A stretch of DNA of 64,000 nucleotides from Sphingomonas montana (GCF_001956315.1 NZ_MOLY01000045.1:248001-312000), one strand, 5' to 3'. Shown: positions 34,984 through 44,928, counted from the stretch's first letter. Numbers and translations: made by a program. The notes: a model not told the origin generated them from the sequence alone.

Positions 34984-35010
34984 TCGTCCCGGACTTGATC
35001 CGGGATGACC
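34984..35010. repeat. Short hairpin (GTCCCGGACTTGATCCGGGA)
   Basis: CCCGGA and TCCGGG pair around ACTTGA. It lies between the JmjC-like gene and the convergent DUF808 gene. A degenerate version occurs near 39923. Confidence 0.5.
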
Positions 35011-35024
35011 GCGAAGACATCAAC

Positions 35025-35951
35025 TCAGTGCTTGAACCGGTGCACCACCGCCACGATGATCGCACCCACTACGACACCGACCAAGCCGTCACACGCAGCG
35101 GTTACCGCCCATGACAGCGCGCCGCCGATCGCGGGCACGGCCGCAGCCGCAGCCGCCGCCCAGTCGTGGATCAAGTGCGCAGGCCCCGTGATGCCGAACA
35201 CTTCCAGTCCGTGCACCAGTATCTGGCCGCCGACCCACAGCATCGCTGCGGTACCGATGATGCCCAGCGCGCGCATCAGGATCGGCATGCCCTTCACCAG
35301 CCCGCGGCCGAACATCGCCACGCCGGACGACGGCTTGCGTGCCAGATACAGCCCGATATCGTCCATCTTCACGATCAGCGCGACCGCGCCGTAAACGGCG
35401 ACGGTGATGAGCACGCCGACCAGCGCCAGCACGATCGCCTGATTGAGGATCGTGCCGGATGCGACTTCGTTCAGCGCGATGACCATGATTTCGGCGGACA
35501 GGATGAAATCGGTGCGGATCGCGCCGCCGACCTTCTGTTCCTCCAGCGCCTTGCTATCCAGCGTCGCCGCCGCCTCGTCGGCAACGTCGTGACCGCCGCC
35601 GAACGCCTCCAACAGCTTCTCGGCGCCCTCGAAACACAGATATGCGCCGCCGATCATCAGGAGCGGGTTCAGCCCCCACGGCGCGAACGCGCTCAACGCC
35701 AGCGCGACCGGCAGGATGAACAACAGCTTGTTGCGCAGCGATCCCTTGGCGATCCGCGCGATGATCGGCAGTTCGCGGTCCGGGCTGAACCCCACGACGT
35801 AATTCGGCGTCACGGCGGCATCGTCCACCACCACGCCCGCCGCCTTGGTGCCCGCCTTGCCCGCGGCTGCACCGATATCGTCCAGCGACGCCGCCGCCAG
35901 CTTCGTGATTCCCGCAATATCGTCCAGCAGGGCTACCAGTCCCGATGCCAT
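35025..35951 (-). CDS. DUF808 family inner-membrane protein (YedI-like)
   Basis: A 308-residue protein with five or six hydrophobic segments. DUF808 strings are LLDDIAGITKLAAASLDDIGAA at the N-terminus, VDDAAVTPNYVVGF, PLLMIGGAYLCFEGAEK and GGAIRTDFILSAEIMVIAL. The family is uncharacterised but widely conserved, one gene per genome, in the inner membrane. A start at 35951 gives the normal family N-terminus. It lies near the Pmi gene but on the same strand with a 97-base gap; co-transcription is possible. No function can be assigned from sequence. Confidence 0.9.
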   Translation of the reverse strand: MASGLVALLDDIAGITKLAAASLDDIGAAAGKAGTKAAGVVVDDAAVTPNYVVGFSPDRELPIIARIAKGSLRNKLLFILPVALALSAFAPWGLNPLLMIGGAYLCFEGAEKLLEAFGGGHDVADEAAATLDSKALEEQKVGGAIRTDFILSAEIMVIALNEVASGTILNQAIVLALVGVLITVAVYGAVALIVKMDDIGLYLARKPSSGVAMFGRGLVKGMPILMRALGIIGTAAMLWVGGQILVHGLEVFGITGPAHLIHDWAAAAAAAVPAIGGALSWAVTAACDGLVGVVVGAIIVAVVHRFKH

Positions 35952-36048
35952 GTCATGCTCCCTGTGTTCGATATTTCAGGCGGCTTCGCCGGTCATTCCG
36001 CCAGTAGCGGCGGGGGCGCGGCACTGGCAAGGCCGCCTCCCCGCCGTT

Positions 36049-36888
36049 TCAGCGCCAGATTTCGCCGTTCGCGCCCGGCCCGGTATAGGCGACCAGCAGG
36101 TCCGTCCCCGCCCCCAGCGTCAACGCCGTGTCGCCATCCGCCAGCCACACACCGCCCGCGGTGAAGGTTTCGCCGTCGATCGTCCCGTCGCCGGCCAGCG
36201 GCACCAGCCAGATCGGCCGGCCATCGCTGCGCAACGTCCCCTCGCCCGTGCAGGACCAGCGTTCCAGCACGAACTTGGGACTGTCGGCCAGCATCGTCCG
36301 CCCGTCCGCGATCGGCTTCGGGGTGTAGGGCGGCACATAGGGGACCGCGTCCGACACGGCCACGCCGTCGTCCAGATGCAGTTCGCGATCACTGCCATAA
36401 TCATACAGCCGGTAGGTCAGGTCGACATTCTGCTGCACCTCGACCAGCGTCAGGCCGGGCCCGATCGCGTGGACGGTGCCCGCCGCGGAATAATAGAATT
36501 CGTCCTTCTTGATCGGATGCCACACCATCTTCTCGTTGATCGACCCGTCCAGCGACGCGGCGCGCAGTTCGTCCGCCGTCATGGGTTCCTTGGTGCCGAT
36601 CGCGATCGTCGCATCCGGTTCGGCCGCCAGGATCACCCAGGCCTCGCTCTTGCCCCGGGGGTAGCCCCGCGCCTGCGCCTGCGCATCGTCGGGGTGGACC
36701 TGGATCGACAGCTTCTGGCTGGTGAACAGATATTTGACGAGCAGGTCGGTATCGCGCCCGTCCGGATGCTGGAACCAGATTTCACCGACCGGGGCACCCC
36801 CCGGCGCCACCGGGTCGAACCCCGGCCACAATGTCTCGCGTCCCCATGGCTTTTCCACGCGCTTCGTTTCCAGACGGACGGCCGGCAT
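36049..36888 (-). CDS. Mannose-6-phosphate isomerase, class I-like
   Basis: A 279-residue protein starting MPAVRLETKRVEKPWGRETLW. Cupin-type metal site strings are LFTSQKLSIQVHPDDAQAQA (HPD with Gln) and EFYYSAAGTVHAIGPGLTLVEVQ (GTVHA). This compact type I PMI interconverts fructose-6-phosphate and mannose-6-phosphate, feeding GDP-mannose and surface glycans. A GAGGAGAG ribosome-binding site precedes the start. It is divergent from the hybrid kinase, sharing a 162-base upstream region. Confidence 0.88.
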   Translation of the reverse strand: MPAVRLETKRVEKPWGRETLWPGFDPVAPGGAPVGEIWFQHPDGRDTDLLVKYLFTSQKLSIQVHPDDAQAQARGYPRGKSEAWVILAAEPDATIAIGTKEPMTADELRAASLDGSINEKMVWHPIKKDEFYYSAAGTVHAIGPGLTLVEVQQNVDLTYRLYDYGSDRELHLDDGVAVSDAVPYVPPYTPKPIADGRTMLADSPKFVLERWSCTGEGTLRSDGRPIWLVPLAGDGTIDGETFTAGGVWLADGDTALTLGAGTDLLVAYTGPGANGEIWR

Positions 36889-37050
36889 CGCACTCTCCTC
36901 CACATGACCCCGAAAGGGATCGTCCCGGCGGGAACGTACCGCCTGCGCCAGAGGTTTCAACGGCGTGATCGGCGGACTGGACTTAATCCCGATCAATCGG
37001 CAGAGGATCGATATGCGCCGGCGGCGCCAGGACGCAGGAATTGGGTCGCG

Positions 37051-39897
37051 ATGACGGACGGTGGCCAGATCGACGCCGGAACGAAGGACGGCTGGTGGCA
37101 CGCCCCCCGCCCCGACGACGCGGGCCGGGTCGCCGCGCTTGCCGCCTGCGGGATCCTCGATACGCCCCCCGAACGCGACTTTGACGATCTGGCGGCGCTG
37201 GCGGCCGATATCTGCGACACGCCGATCGCGCTGGTCAGCTTCGTCGAGAACGAACGGCAATGGTTCAAGGCGACCATCGGCGTCGACGTGCGCGAGACCG
37301 CGGCGGGCGGCTCCTTCTGCATCCACGCCATCGCCGCCGACGATTTTTTGATGATCCCCGATACCGCGGCCGATCCGCGGTTCGTGGGCAACCCCTTGGT
37401 GACGCAAGTCGGCCTGCGCTTCTACGCCGGCATGCCGCTGCGCACCGCCGACGGCCATGTCGTCGGCACGATCTGCGTCCTGGACCGCCGCCCCCGCACG
37501 CTGGATCCAGTACAGGTCCGCGCGCTGGAACGGCTGGCGCGGCAGGTGATGCGGCTCATCGATCTGCGCCGGACGCTCCGGACGCAGACCGAGGCGGACG
37601 TCCGGTTCCGCAATATGGCCGATCATGCCCCGGTGATGATGTGGGTGACCGATGCCGATGGGCGCTGCACCTATCTCAACCGGCGCTGGTACGATCATAC
37701 CGGGCAGACGGTCGAGGAGTCGCTGGGCTTCGGGTGGCTGGACGCGACCCATCCCGATGACCGCGCCATCGCGGAACGGACCTTTCTCGATGCGAACGGC
37801 GCGCGCGTGCCGTTTCGCGTCGATTACCGCCTGCGTCGTGCCGATGGCCAATATCGCTGGGCGATCGACGCCGCCGCCCCGCGCTTCGACGCGGACGGCG
37901 TCTGGCTGGGCTATGTCGGGTCGGTCATCGATATCGACGAGCGGCGCGAGGCCGAACAGGCGTTGCGCGACAGCGAGGCCTATGTCCGGCTTCTGCTCGA
38001 TTCGACGGCGGAGGGGTTCTACGCGGTCGATACCGAAGGCCGCACGACGCTCTGCAATCCCGCCTTCCTCTCGATGCTGGGGTTCGATTCGGAATCGGCG
38101 GTCATCGGTGAACGGCTGCACGACATCATCCACCATCATCATGCCGACGGACGCCCCTATCCGGTCGCGGACTGCCCCATCTCGCGCTGCGCCCGCGAAG
38201 GGCATGCCGCGCAGGTGCTGGACGAGGTCTTCTTCCGGTGCGACGGGACCGCCCTGCCGGTCGAATATCGAGCCCATCCGATCGTGCGCGACGGCCGGGT
38301 CGAAGGCGCGGTCTGCACCTTCGCCGACGTGACCGCACGGCGTGCGGCCGAAGCCGCGCTGCGCGAGAGCGAGGCGAACCTGCGCGCGCTCAACACCGAT
38401 CTGGAACGGCGCGTGATCGACCGCGCGCAGCAACGCGGCCGCACTTGGGCGGTCACGCCGGACCTGTTGTCGGTGGTCGATGCGCAGGGGCTGTTCGAAG
38501 CGGTCAACCCCGCCTGGACGCTGCTGCTCGGCTGGAAGGAGGCCGATCTGGTCGGCCGCAACGCGTTCGATCTGGTCCATCCCGACGACGTGGACGGCTC
38601 GCGCGCCATATTGGCCACGATGAAGGACGACAGGCCGCTGGCCGGTTACGAGAACCGCCAGCGGCACCGTGACGGCGGCTATCGCTGGTTGTCCTGGACG
38701 GTCGTACCGGAGGACGGCCGTTATTATTGCATCGCGCGCGACGTCACGCGCGACAAGGCGCGCCAGGCCGAACTGGAACAGGCCCAGGACGCGCTTCGCC
38801 AATCGCAGAAGCTGGAGGCGATGGGTCAGCTGACCGGCGGCGTCGCGCATGATTTCAACAATCTGCTCACCCCGATCATCGGCGGGCTGGACATGCTGCA
38901 GCGTCACGGCTTCGGCACGCCGCGCCAGCAACGGTTGATCGGCGGCGCTATGCAGTCCGCGGAACGCGCGCAGATGCTGGTCCAGCGGCTGCTCGCCTTC
39001 GCGCGCCGGCAACCGCTCCAGACCGCGGCGATCGACATTGGTGCCCTGGTCGATGGGATGGTCGATCTGATCGCCAGCACGTCCGGCCCGCAGGTCCGCG
39101 TCCTCGTCGATGTCGCGGGCGACATCCCGACCGCCACCGCGGACGCGAACCAGGTCGAAATGGCGATCCTGAACCTGGCGGTGAACGCACGCGACGCCAT
39201 GCCGGACGGCGGCACGCTGACCATCGCGGCGGCCGCAGAAACGGTCCGGTCGGGCCACCGCTCCGGCCTGCCCCCGGCCGACTATGTCCGGCTGTCGGTG
39301 TCCGACACCGGCACCGGCATGGACGACGCGACGATCGCCCGCGCGATCGAACCCTTCTTTTCGACGAAGGGGATCGGCAAGGGCACTGGTCTTGGCCTGT
39401 CGATGGTCCACGGTCTGGCCGCGCAGCTCGGCGGCGCGCTCACCATTGCCAGCCGCCGCGGGCTGGGCACGCGGATCGAACTCTGGTTGCCGATCAGCGG
39501 ATCCGCCCTGCCCACGGCCGCTACCCCGCAGGCCATGCTGCACACGACCACGACCGGCACCGCGCTGGTGATCGACGACGAGGATTATGTTCGGCTCAGC
39601 ACCGCCGACATGCTGTCCGACCTGGGCTATGACGTAACCGAGGCCGCATCGGCCGAGGAGGGTCTGGCGCTGCTCGACACCGGCCGGTCGATCGACCTTG
39701 TCGTCACCGACCATCTGATGCCCGGCATGACCGGCGTGGCGCTTGCCCGCACGGTGCGCGTGCGCTGGCCGGACCTGCCCGTGCTTATCGTCTCGGGCTA
39801 TGCCGACGTCGAAAGCCTCGACTCCGACCTGCCCCGCCTGGCCAAGCCGTTCCGGCAGGCTGACCTGGCCAGCGCTGTCGCGGCATTGCGCCGCTGA
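37051..39897 (+). CDS. Hybrid sensor histidine kinase/response regulator (GAF-PAS-HisKA-HATPase-REC)
   Basis: A 948-residue protein with no clear membrane segment. Domains in order: GAF at about 25-170 (ILDTPPERDFDDLAALAADI), three PAS domains (about 185-305, 310-435 and 465-575), a dimerisation helix with phospho-acceptor H600 in GGVAHDFNNLL, an HATPase domain with N box LNLAVNARDAM and G-box GLGLSMVHG, and a C-terminal receiver with D887 in DLVVTDHLMPGM. It probably senses a soluble signal. A GNL-type HDFNN motif is common among light- or redox-sensing alphaproteobacterial kinases. Its output regulator is not evident in the neighbourhood. Confidence 0.9.
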   Translation: MTDGGQIDAGTKDGWWHAPRPDDAGRVAALAACGILDTPPERDFDDLAALAADICDTPIALVSFVENERQWFKATIGVDVRETAAGGSFCIHAIAADDFLMIPDTAADPRFVGNPLVTQVGLRFYAGMPLRTADGHVVGTICVLDRRPRTLDPVQVRALERLARQVMRLIDLRRTLRTQTEADVRFRNMADHAPVMMWVTDADGRCTYLNRRWYDHTGQTVEESLGFGWLDATHPDDRAIAERTFLDANGARVPFRVDYRLRRADGQYRWAIDAAAPRFDADGVWLGYVGSVIDIDERREAEQALRDSEAYVRLLLDSTAEGFYAVDTEGRTTLCNPAFLSMLGFDSESAVIGERLHDIIHHHHADGRPYPVADCPISRCAREGHAAQVLDEVFFRCDGTALPVEYRAHPIVRDGRVEGAVCTFADVTARRAAEAALRESEANLRALNTDLERRVIDRAQQRGRTWAVTPDLLSVVDAQGLFEAVNPAWTLLLGWKEADLVGRNAFDLVHPDDVDGSRAILATMKDDRPLAGYENRQRHRDGGYRWLSWTVVPEDGRYYCIARDVTRDKARQAELEQAQDALRQSQKLEAMGQLTGGVAHDFNNLLTPIIGGLDMLQRHGFGTPRQQRLIGGAMQSAERAQMLVQRLLAFARRQPLQTAAIDIGALVDGMVDLIASTSGPQVRVLVDVAGDIPTATADANQVEMAILNLAVNARDAMPDGGTLTIAAAAETVRSGHRSGLPPADYVRLSVSDTGTGMDDATIARAIEPFFSTKGIGKGTGLGLSMVHGLAAQLGGALTIASRRGLGTRIELWLPISGSALPTAATPQAMLHTTTTGTALVIDDEDYVRLSTADMLSDLGYDVTEAASAEEGLALLDTGRSIDLVVTDHLMPGMTGVALARTVRVRWPDLPVLIVSGYADVESLDSDLPRLAKPFRQADLASAVAALRR

Positions 39898-40041
39898 CCG
39901 GGAACACTGTCGCCGCTTGGTTCGGATCAAGTCCGGGGTGACGATTGGTTCAGAGCTGATCGATATCTCTTCGGGCGGTACTAAGCGGGTCAGCTGCCGT
40001 AGCCCAGACAGCCGCCCGCTCAGACCTTCAACCCCCCAAAA

Positions 40042-40428
40042 TCAATCCTCGCCCTCCTCGGCTTCTTCGGCGGCGTCCGCCTCGGCCTTGGTCTTGTGGC
40101 TGATCCCCGGCTCTTCGGCCGGCGGGGCATAGACCGTGAACAGCTTCAGCGGCTCGTCGCCCTTGTTGATGATGTTGTGCTCGACACCCTGCGGGATCAC
40201 CACGACGTGGTTCGCGGTCACCTTGGTCTTGCTGCCGTCCAGCACGGCCTGCCCCTCGCCGCTGACGAAGAACGTCGTCTGGTCGGCCTCGTGCGTTTCC
40301 GCGCCGATCTCGTCGCCTGGCTCGATGTTCATCATCACGATCTGGATGTTGTCGTCCAGATACACTTCCTTCTGGTACAGCGTGTTCTTGCTCGCCAGTT
40401 CGATCATGTCCTTGTTGAAGATCGCCAT
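40042..40428 (-). CDS. Cupin domain protein
   Basis: A 128-residue acidic single-domain cupin. GDEIGAETHEADQTTFFVSG (first motif with HEADQTTF) and PQGVEHNIIN (second motif His) carry the likely metal ligands. The C-terminal tail (KAEADAAEEAEEGED) is highly acidic. Sugar-nucleotide, hydroxyphenyl or oxalate-like activities are possible; nothing in the sequence decides. It follows the MHS transporter gene on the same strand with a gap of 85 bases, so a shared transcript is plausible. Confidence 0.82.
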   Translation of the reverse strand: MAIFNKDMIELASKNTLYQKEVYLDDNIQIVMMNIEPGDEIGAETHEADQTTFFVSGEGQAVLDGSKTKVTANHVVVIPQGVEHNIINKGDEPLKLFTVYAPPAEEPGISHKTKAEADAAEEAEEGED

Positions 40429-40513
40429 AGCTCGGCCGTCCTTTTGCTGTTGGTTCGGTCGGTCAACACCTCGGGACGGCCGCGGGGTCCAAAACGCCCC
40501 CGCTTGATACCGA

Positions 40514-41818
40514 TCAATCCTCCATGATCTGGCTGTTTTTCGACGTGTCGCGCATGCGGATATACACCACCAGCGAGATCGCGATCATTGCGGTCACGTA
40601 CCAGTAGAAGCCACGCTCCCAGCCAAAGTCCTTGAACGACAGCGCGACATATTCCGCCGTCCCGCCGAAGATCGTGTTGGCCAGCGCATAAGGCAATGCG
40701 ACGCCCAGCGCGCGGATATGCGCGGGGAACAGCTCCGCCTTCACCACCGCGTTGATCGACGTGTAGCCCGTGACGATGATCAGCGCACCCATCACCAGCA
40801 GCCCGGCCACCACCGGGCTCTTCGTGGTCTCCAGCGCGGTGAAGATGGGATAGGTTGCCAGCACGCCCAGCACGCCGAACCCGACCATCAACGGCTTGCG
40901 CCCGATCCTGTCCGACAGCGCGCCCGCCAGAGGCTGGATCAGCATGAACACGAACAGCGTCGCGGCATTGATCTGCGACGCGATCTCGCGGCTGAACCCC
41001 GACGTGTTGACCAGGAACTTCTGCATGTAGATCGAATAGGCATAGAAGGCGAGCGTGCCCCCGGCGGTCAGCAGCATCACCGTCGCGGTCTCGCGCGGAT
41101 GCTTAGTGATGAGTTCCATGAACCCGGACTTGGGCGCACCCTCCGCCTTCGCCTTTGTGAAACTCTGCGTCTCGGCAAGCCCGCGGCGCAGATAGAACAC
41201 CACGACCGCCAGCACGCCACCGATCGCGAACGGAATGCGCCAGCCCCAGGCGTCCAGCTCCGCTTCCGCCATCGTCGACTGCAGGATCAGCAGCACGCAG
41301 ATCGCGAGCAGCTGCCCGGAAATCAGCGTCACATACTGAAAGCTGGAAAAGAAGCCGCGCCGGTCCTTGCCCGCCATCTCGGACAGGTAGGTCGCGCTCG
41401 CCCCATATTCGCCGCCCACCGACAGGCCCTGCATCAGCCGCGCGATCACCAGCAGCGTCGGCGCCATGACCCCGATCGTCTCATAACCCGGCGTCACCGC
41501 GATCAGCAGCGACCCGGCGCACATCAGCGTGACCGACAGCGTCAGGCCCGCCTTGCGCCCCTTGCGGTCTGCATAGACGCCCATGATCCACGCACCGATC
41601 GGCCGCATCAGGAACCCGACCGCAAAGACCGCGGCCGCGCCCAACAGCTCCGCCGTCTTGTCCGTGTCCGGAAAGAAATGCGGCGCGAAATATAGCGTGA
41701 ACGCCGAATAGACGTACCAGTCATACCATTCGACCAGATTGCCGGTCGATCCGCCGATGATCGACTTCAATCGCATCCCGCGACTGGGGGGCGCATGGCC
41801 CATGTCGGTGGCCGTCAT
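40514..41818 (-). CDS. MHS-family MFS symporter, alpha-ketoglutarate permease (KgtP)-like
   Basis: A 434-residue protein with 12 predicted membrane segments. GGSTGNLVEWYDWYVYSAF and LMRPIGAWIMGVYADRKGRK are the metabolite:H+ symporter subgroup signature, and RLMQGLSVGGEYGASATYL is typical of KgtP/ShiA relatives. It likely imports a 2-oxo- or dicarboxylic acid with protons. The start at 41818 has a GGGAGA site. It sits two genes downstream of dctA on the same strand and would complement its substrate range. Confidence 0.87.
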   Translation of the reverse strand: MTATDMGHAPPSRGMRLKSIIGGSTGNLVEWYDWYVYSAFTLYFAPHFFPDTDKTAELLGAAAVFAVGFLMRPIGAWIMGVYADRKGRKAGLTLSVTLMCAGSLLIAVTPGYETIGVMAPTLLVIARLMQGLSVGGEYGASATYLSEMAGKDRRGFFSSFQYVTLISGQLLAICVLLILQSTMAEAELDAWGWRIPFAIGGVLAVVVFYLRRGLAETQSFTKAKAEGAPKSGFMELITKHPRETATVMLLTAGGTLAFYAYSIYMQKFLVNTSGFSREIASQINAATLFVFMLIQPLAGALSDRIGRKPLMVGFGVLGVLATYPIFTALETTKSPVVAGLLVMGALIIVTGYTSINAVVKAELFPAHIRALGVALPYALANTIFGGTAEYVALSFKDFGWERGFYWYVTAMIAISLVVYIRMRDTSKNSQIMED

Positions 41819-41919
41819 GTCATTCTCCCTGTACTCGATCTTCTGCCGCATCGGTGCCGCGGCGCAAAGCCCGCACGCGCTCGGCGGGCGGACGGGCGGG
41901 CGGGCGCTTCCCCCTTCCT

Positions 41920-42015
41920 CGTCATCCTGACGAAAGTCAGGATCCATTATCACTCCGCCTCCGGTAAAATCCGAGCTCTAGTGACAATGGATCCCAGCCT
42001 CCGCTGGGATGACGG
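41920..42015. repeat. 95-bp bipartite palindrome, copy 3 (inverted)
   Basis: The element is in the opposite orientation to copies 1 and 2. Its left arm is GTCATCCTGACGAAAGTCAGGA and its right arm TCCCAGCCTCCGCTGGGA. It lies between the porin and MHS transporter genes. The inner arms GGATCCATTATCACT / AGTGACAATGGATCC pair with one mismatch. Confidence 0.85.
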
Positions 42016-42059
42016 CCTCGCACGCAGTTCGCGCCGCTAGGCCCGGCGTCCGCCGTCCG

Positions 42060-43556
42060 TCAGAACCGGAAACTCACCCAGGCCGCGCCGAACATGCTGT
42101 CGCGATATCCCGCCCGCGTGAAGGCGTCGCCCGCGTTCAGATGTTCCAGCCGCCCCGTCACCGCCAGCCGCGGCGTGATCGTCCACACCGCCTGCAACCG
42201 CGCGACCTGGCCGATCTCCTGCCCGCGCACAGTCTGCGTGCGGGCAAAGGCGGCACCGCTTGCGCGGTACACCGCGTCGGTCTCGCTCGGCCGCCACGCG
42301 AACTGATATTCCGTGGTGATCCGCAGCGCCTTCACCGGGTTGAACGTGAAGTTGGGCGCCACCCCCATGAAGTTCTGCGGGGTCAGGAACAGTCCGTAGC
42401 TGAAATAGATGTTGTTGCCGAACAGCCCGCTCGCCGTCTGCAACTTGCCCGTACCGAATGCGCCGCCGCCGGACGCATAGTCCAGATGGACGCCGACCCG
42501 CGGGGTCGTCGTCGCCGTGCCCAGCTTGTACGTCTGCGCGGCGAACACCTGCCACGCGTCGACGTCGCGCCCGTCATACTTGCCGAACTGGTGGTTGACG
42601 GTCCAGTCGATCGTCACCGGTCCGACATCGCCCCAAGCGCGCACGCCGGCGTACAGCCGTTCCTCGCGCGCCGTCGTCGTGCCCCACAGCTGCGACCGCG
42701 TGCGCAGCCGGTACAGGAACGGATCGAGATACAGCTTGGACTTGCCGAACAGGTCGGTCGGCAGTGCATAGCCGACCACGCCGCCGGTAAAGCGCCGGTC
42801 CCGGTCGCGCGGATCGTCGCCCAGCCCCTGCGGGCCGTACCGCGTATAGGTGAAATCGAACACATCCGCCCGCACCCGCTTGCCGCGCGCAAAGGCCCGC
42901 ACGCCGTTCAGCACGAACCGCAGCGTGTTGTTGTCGCGCGCCGACGTCAGCAGGTTCGATCCGTCGGTGAACTCCTGCCGCCCGACGCGCACGCCGCCCT
43001 CGATCCCGTCGGCGATCTCGCCGCGCGCCTCCACGAACAGCTGCTGCACCGCCAGGTCGTTGCGCAGGTTCGATGCCGGCGCGCCCAGATTCTGCCCGTC
43101 GATACCGCCATGCGCCAGCTCGCCATAGACGCGCAGATTGGGGCCGAGGTGCAGGTCGACACCGCCGACGACCCGGTTGATCTCCTGGCGCTGCGCCTGC
43201 CCCTTCAGCAGATTGGGGTTGGTCGTCAGGTTCAGCCGCAGCCGCAACTCACCGCTGAACGTAGCGTACACATCGCCGTCCTGCGCGATCTCGACATATT
43301 TCAGCTCGTCGAAGATGTCCTTGCGCTTCTTGGGGTCCTTGTTCCCGCGCCAGTCCTCGGCCCAGCGCGACAGGTTGTAGCCGTTGGTGGTCGCCCCGTC
43401 CCCATTGGCCCCGGCCGGATAGCTGTCGGCGATCGGCGTCGCCGGTGCCTTCGGGGCCTGCACGGACCGCGCGGCATATTGCGCCGTGGCGGGCGTGGCT
43501 GCGGTCATCGCGGGGACGAGCGCGAACAGTGCCGTCCGGCAAAGCGGTCGGGTCAT
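42060..43556 (-). CDS. Outer-membrane porin, alginate-export (PF13372) type
   Basis: A 498-residue protein with a signal peptide (ALFALVPAMTAATPATAQ). The body is beta-strand-rich with alternating aromatic residues (SGELRLRLNLTTN, RVYGELAHGG, RVGRQEFTDGSN) and ends in a terminal Phe (WVSFRF), which is the outer-membrane assembly signal. It matches the alginate export porin family. The gene starts 50 bases after the end of dctA on the same strand, so it is probably co-transcribed, and may admit the dicarboxylate across the outer membrane. A polysaccharide role is also possible. Confidence 0.8.
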   Translation of the reverse strand: MTRPLCRTALFALVPAMTAATPATAQYAARSVQAPKAPATPIADSYPAGANGDGATTNGYNLSRWAEDWRGNKDPKKRKDIFDELKYVEIAQDGDVYATFSGELRLRLNLTTNPNLLKGQAQRQEINRVVGGVDLHLGPNLRVYGELAHGGIDGQNLGAPASNLRNDLAVQQLFVEARGEIADGIEGGVRVGRQEFTDGSNLLTSARDNNTLRFVLNGVRAFARGKRVRADVFDFTYTRYGPQGLGDDPRDRDRRFTGGVVGYALPTDLFGKSKLYLDPFLYRLRTRSQLWGTTTAREERLYAGVRAWGDVGPVTIDWTVNHQFGKYDGRDVDAWQVFAAQTYKLGTATTTPRVGVHLDYASGGGAFGTGKLQTASGLFGNNIYFSYGLFLTPQNFMGVAPNFTFNPVKALRITTEYQFAWRPSETDAVYRASGAAFARTQTVRGQEIGQVARLQAVWTITPRLAVTGRLEHLNAGDAFTRAGYRDSMFGAAWVSFRF

Positions 43557-43605
43557 GGCGAAACTCCGGTTACGGGGGCGACGCGGCGCGCCGCCCGAAA
43601 GCCTA

Positions 43606-44928
43606 TCAGGCGGCCTGCGAGCCGATCGGCACGGCACGCGGCCGCCCGTCGAGCGCGGCGTGCAGCGCGTCCTTGTCCAGCGCATTCTCCCAGCGCGCGA
43701 CGACGACCGTCGCCACCGCATTGCCGATGAAGTTGGTCAGCGACCGGCATTCCGACATGAACCGGTCGACCCCCAGGATCAGCGCCATGCCGGCCAGCGG
43801 CACGGTCGGCACGATCGACAGCGTGGCGGCCAGCGTTATGAACCCAGCGCCGGTGACACCCGCGGCGCCCTTGGACGAGATCATCGCAACGGCCAGCAGC
43901 GACAGTTCCTGCCCCAGCGTCAGGTCCACGTTGCACGCCTGCGCGATGAACAGCGCGGCCAGAGTCATGTAGATGTTGGTCCCGTCCAGGTTGAACGAAT
44001 AGCCGGTCGGCACGACCAGCCCGACGACCGATTTCTCGCAACCCGCAGCCTCCATCTTGGTGATGAGGTTGGGCAGCGCCGCTTCCGACGACGACGTGCC
44101 GAGCACCAGCAGCAGTTCGGCCTTCAGATACCGGATCAGCTTCAGGATCGAAAAACCGTTCAGCCAGCAGACCGCGCCCAGCACCACCAGCACGAACAGC
44201 GCAGACGTCAGGTAGAAGGTAGCGACCAGCATCCCCAGATTCTTGAGGCTCTCGATCCCGTATTTCCCGATGGTGAACGCGATCGCGCCGAACGCACCGA
44301 TCGGGGCGGCGCGCATCAGGATGCCGACCAGCCGGAACACGATCAGCCCGAGCCGCTCGAACGCGGTCTGGATCGGCTTGGCGGGCTCCCCAACCAGCGA
44401 AAGGGCAATGCCGAACAGGATCGCGATGAACAGGATCTGCAGGATGTTGCCGTCCACGAACGCGCTGACCAGCGTGGTCGGGATGATCGACAGCAGAAAG
44501 CCGGTGATCGTCGTCTCATGCGCCTTGACCGCGTAATCCTGGATCGCGCCGGTATCGAGCGTGGCGATGTCGATGTTCATCCCCGCGCCGGGCCGCACCA
44601 CGTTGGCGACCACCAGGCCTACGACCAGCGCCAGCGTGGAGAAGAACAGGAAGTAGGCGAACGCCTTGCCCGCCACGCGGCCGACCGAGCCCAGTTCACG
44701 CATGCCCGCGATCCCGGTGACGACGGTCAGGAAGATGACCGGCGAAATGATCATCTTCACCAGCTTGATGAACCCGTCGCCCAGCGGCTTCAGCGCCTCG
44801 CCCAGAGCCGGGTAGAAATGCCCCAGCAGCGCGCCCAGCACGATCGCCACGACCACCTGGAAATATAACTGGTTCCACACCCGCCCGCGCTTCGGCGCTT
44901 CGGCAACGGCATAATCCTGTGCGATCAT
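43606..44928 (-). CDS. dctA: C4-dicarboxylate/H+ symporter DctA
   Basis: A 440-residue DAACS-family carrier with eight or more membrane segments. [20 protein letters not shown] is the serine-rich reentrant loop of this family, [17 protein letters not shown] follows, and VTPVLPNM-like strings are replaced by [19 protein letters not shown]. It imports succinate, fumarate and malate with protons. The start at 44928 (MIAQDYAV) gives the family N-terminus; ATG codons at 44937 and 44940 are possible. It is divergent from dctB, and the shared spacer is 151 bases. Confidence 0.88.
   Translation of the reverse strand: MIAQDYAVAEAPKRGRVWNQLYFQVVVAIVLGALLGHFYPALGEALKPLGDGFIKLVKMIISPVIFLTVVTGIAGMRELGSVGRVAGKAFAYFLFFSTLALVVGLVVANVVRPGAGMNIDIATLDTGAIQDYAVKAHETTITGFLLSIIPTTLVSAFVDGNILQILFIAILFGIALSLVGEPAKPIQTAFERLGLIVFRLVGILMRAAPIGAFGAIAFTIGKYGIESLKNLGMLVATFYLTSALFVLVVLGAVCWLNGFSILKLIRYLKAELLLVLGTSSSEAALPNLITKMEAAGCEKSVVGLVVPTGYSFNLDGTNIYMTLAALFIAQACNVDLTLGQELSLLAVAMISSKGAAGVTGAGFITLAATLSIVPTVPLAGMALILGVDRFMSECRSLTNFIGNAVATVVVARWENALDKDALHAALDGRPRAVPIGSQAA

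Noticed and set aside
36049-39930. A 1293-codon minus-strand open frame spanning pmi and the whole hybrid kinase
   Set aside because: Only the last 279 codons are a real protein (mannose-6-phosphate isomerase). The rest is antisense to the kinase and reads as Arg/Asp/Gly-rich low-complexity sequence, an effect of high GC without stop codons.
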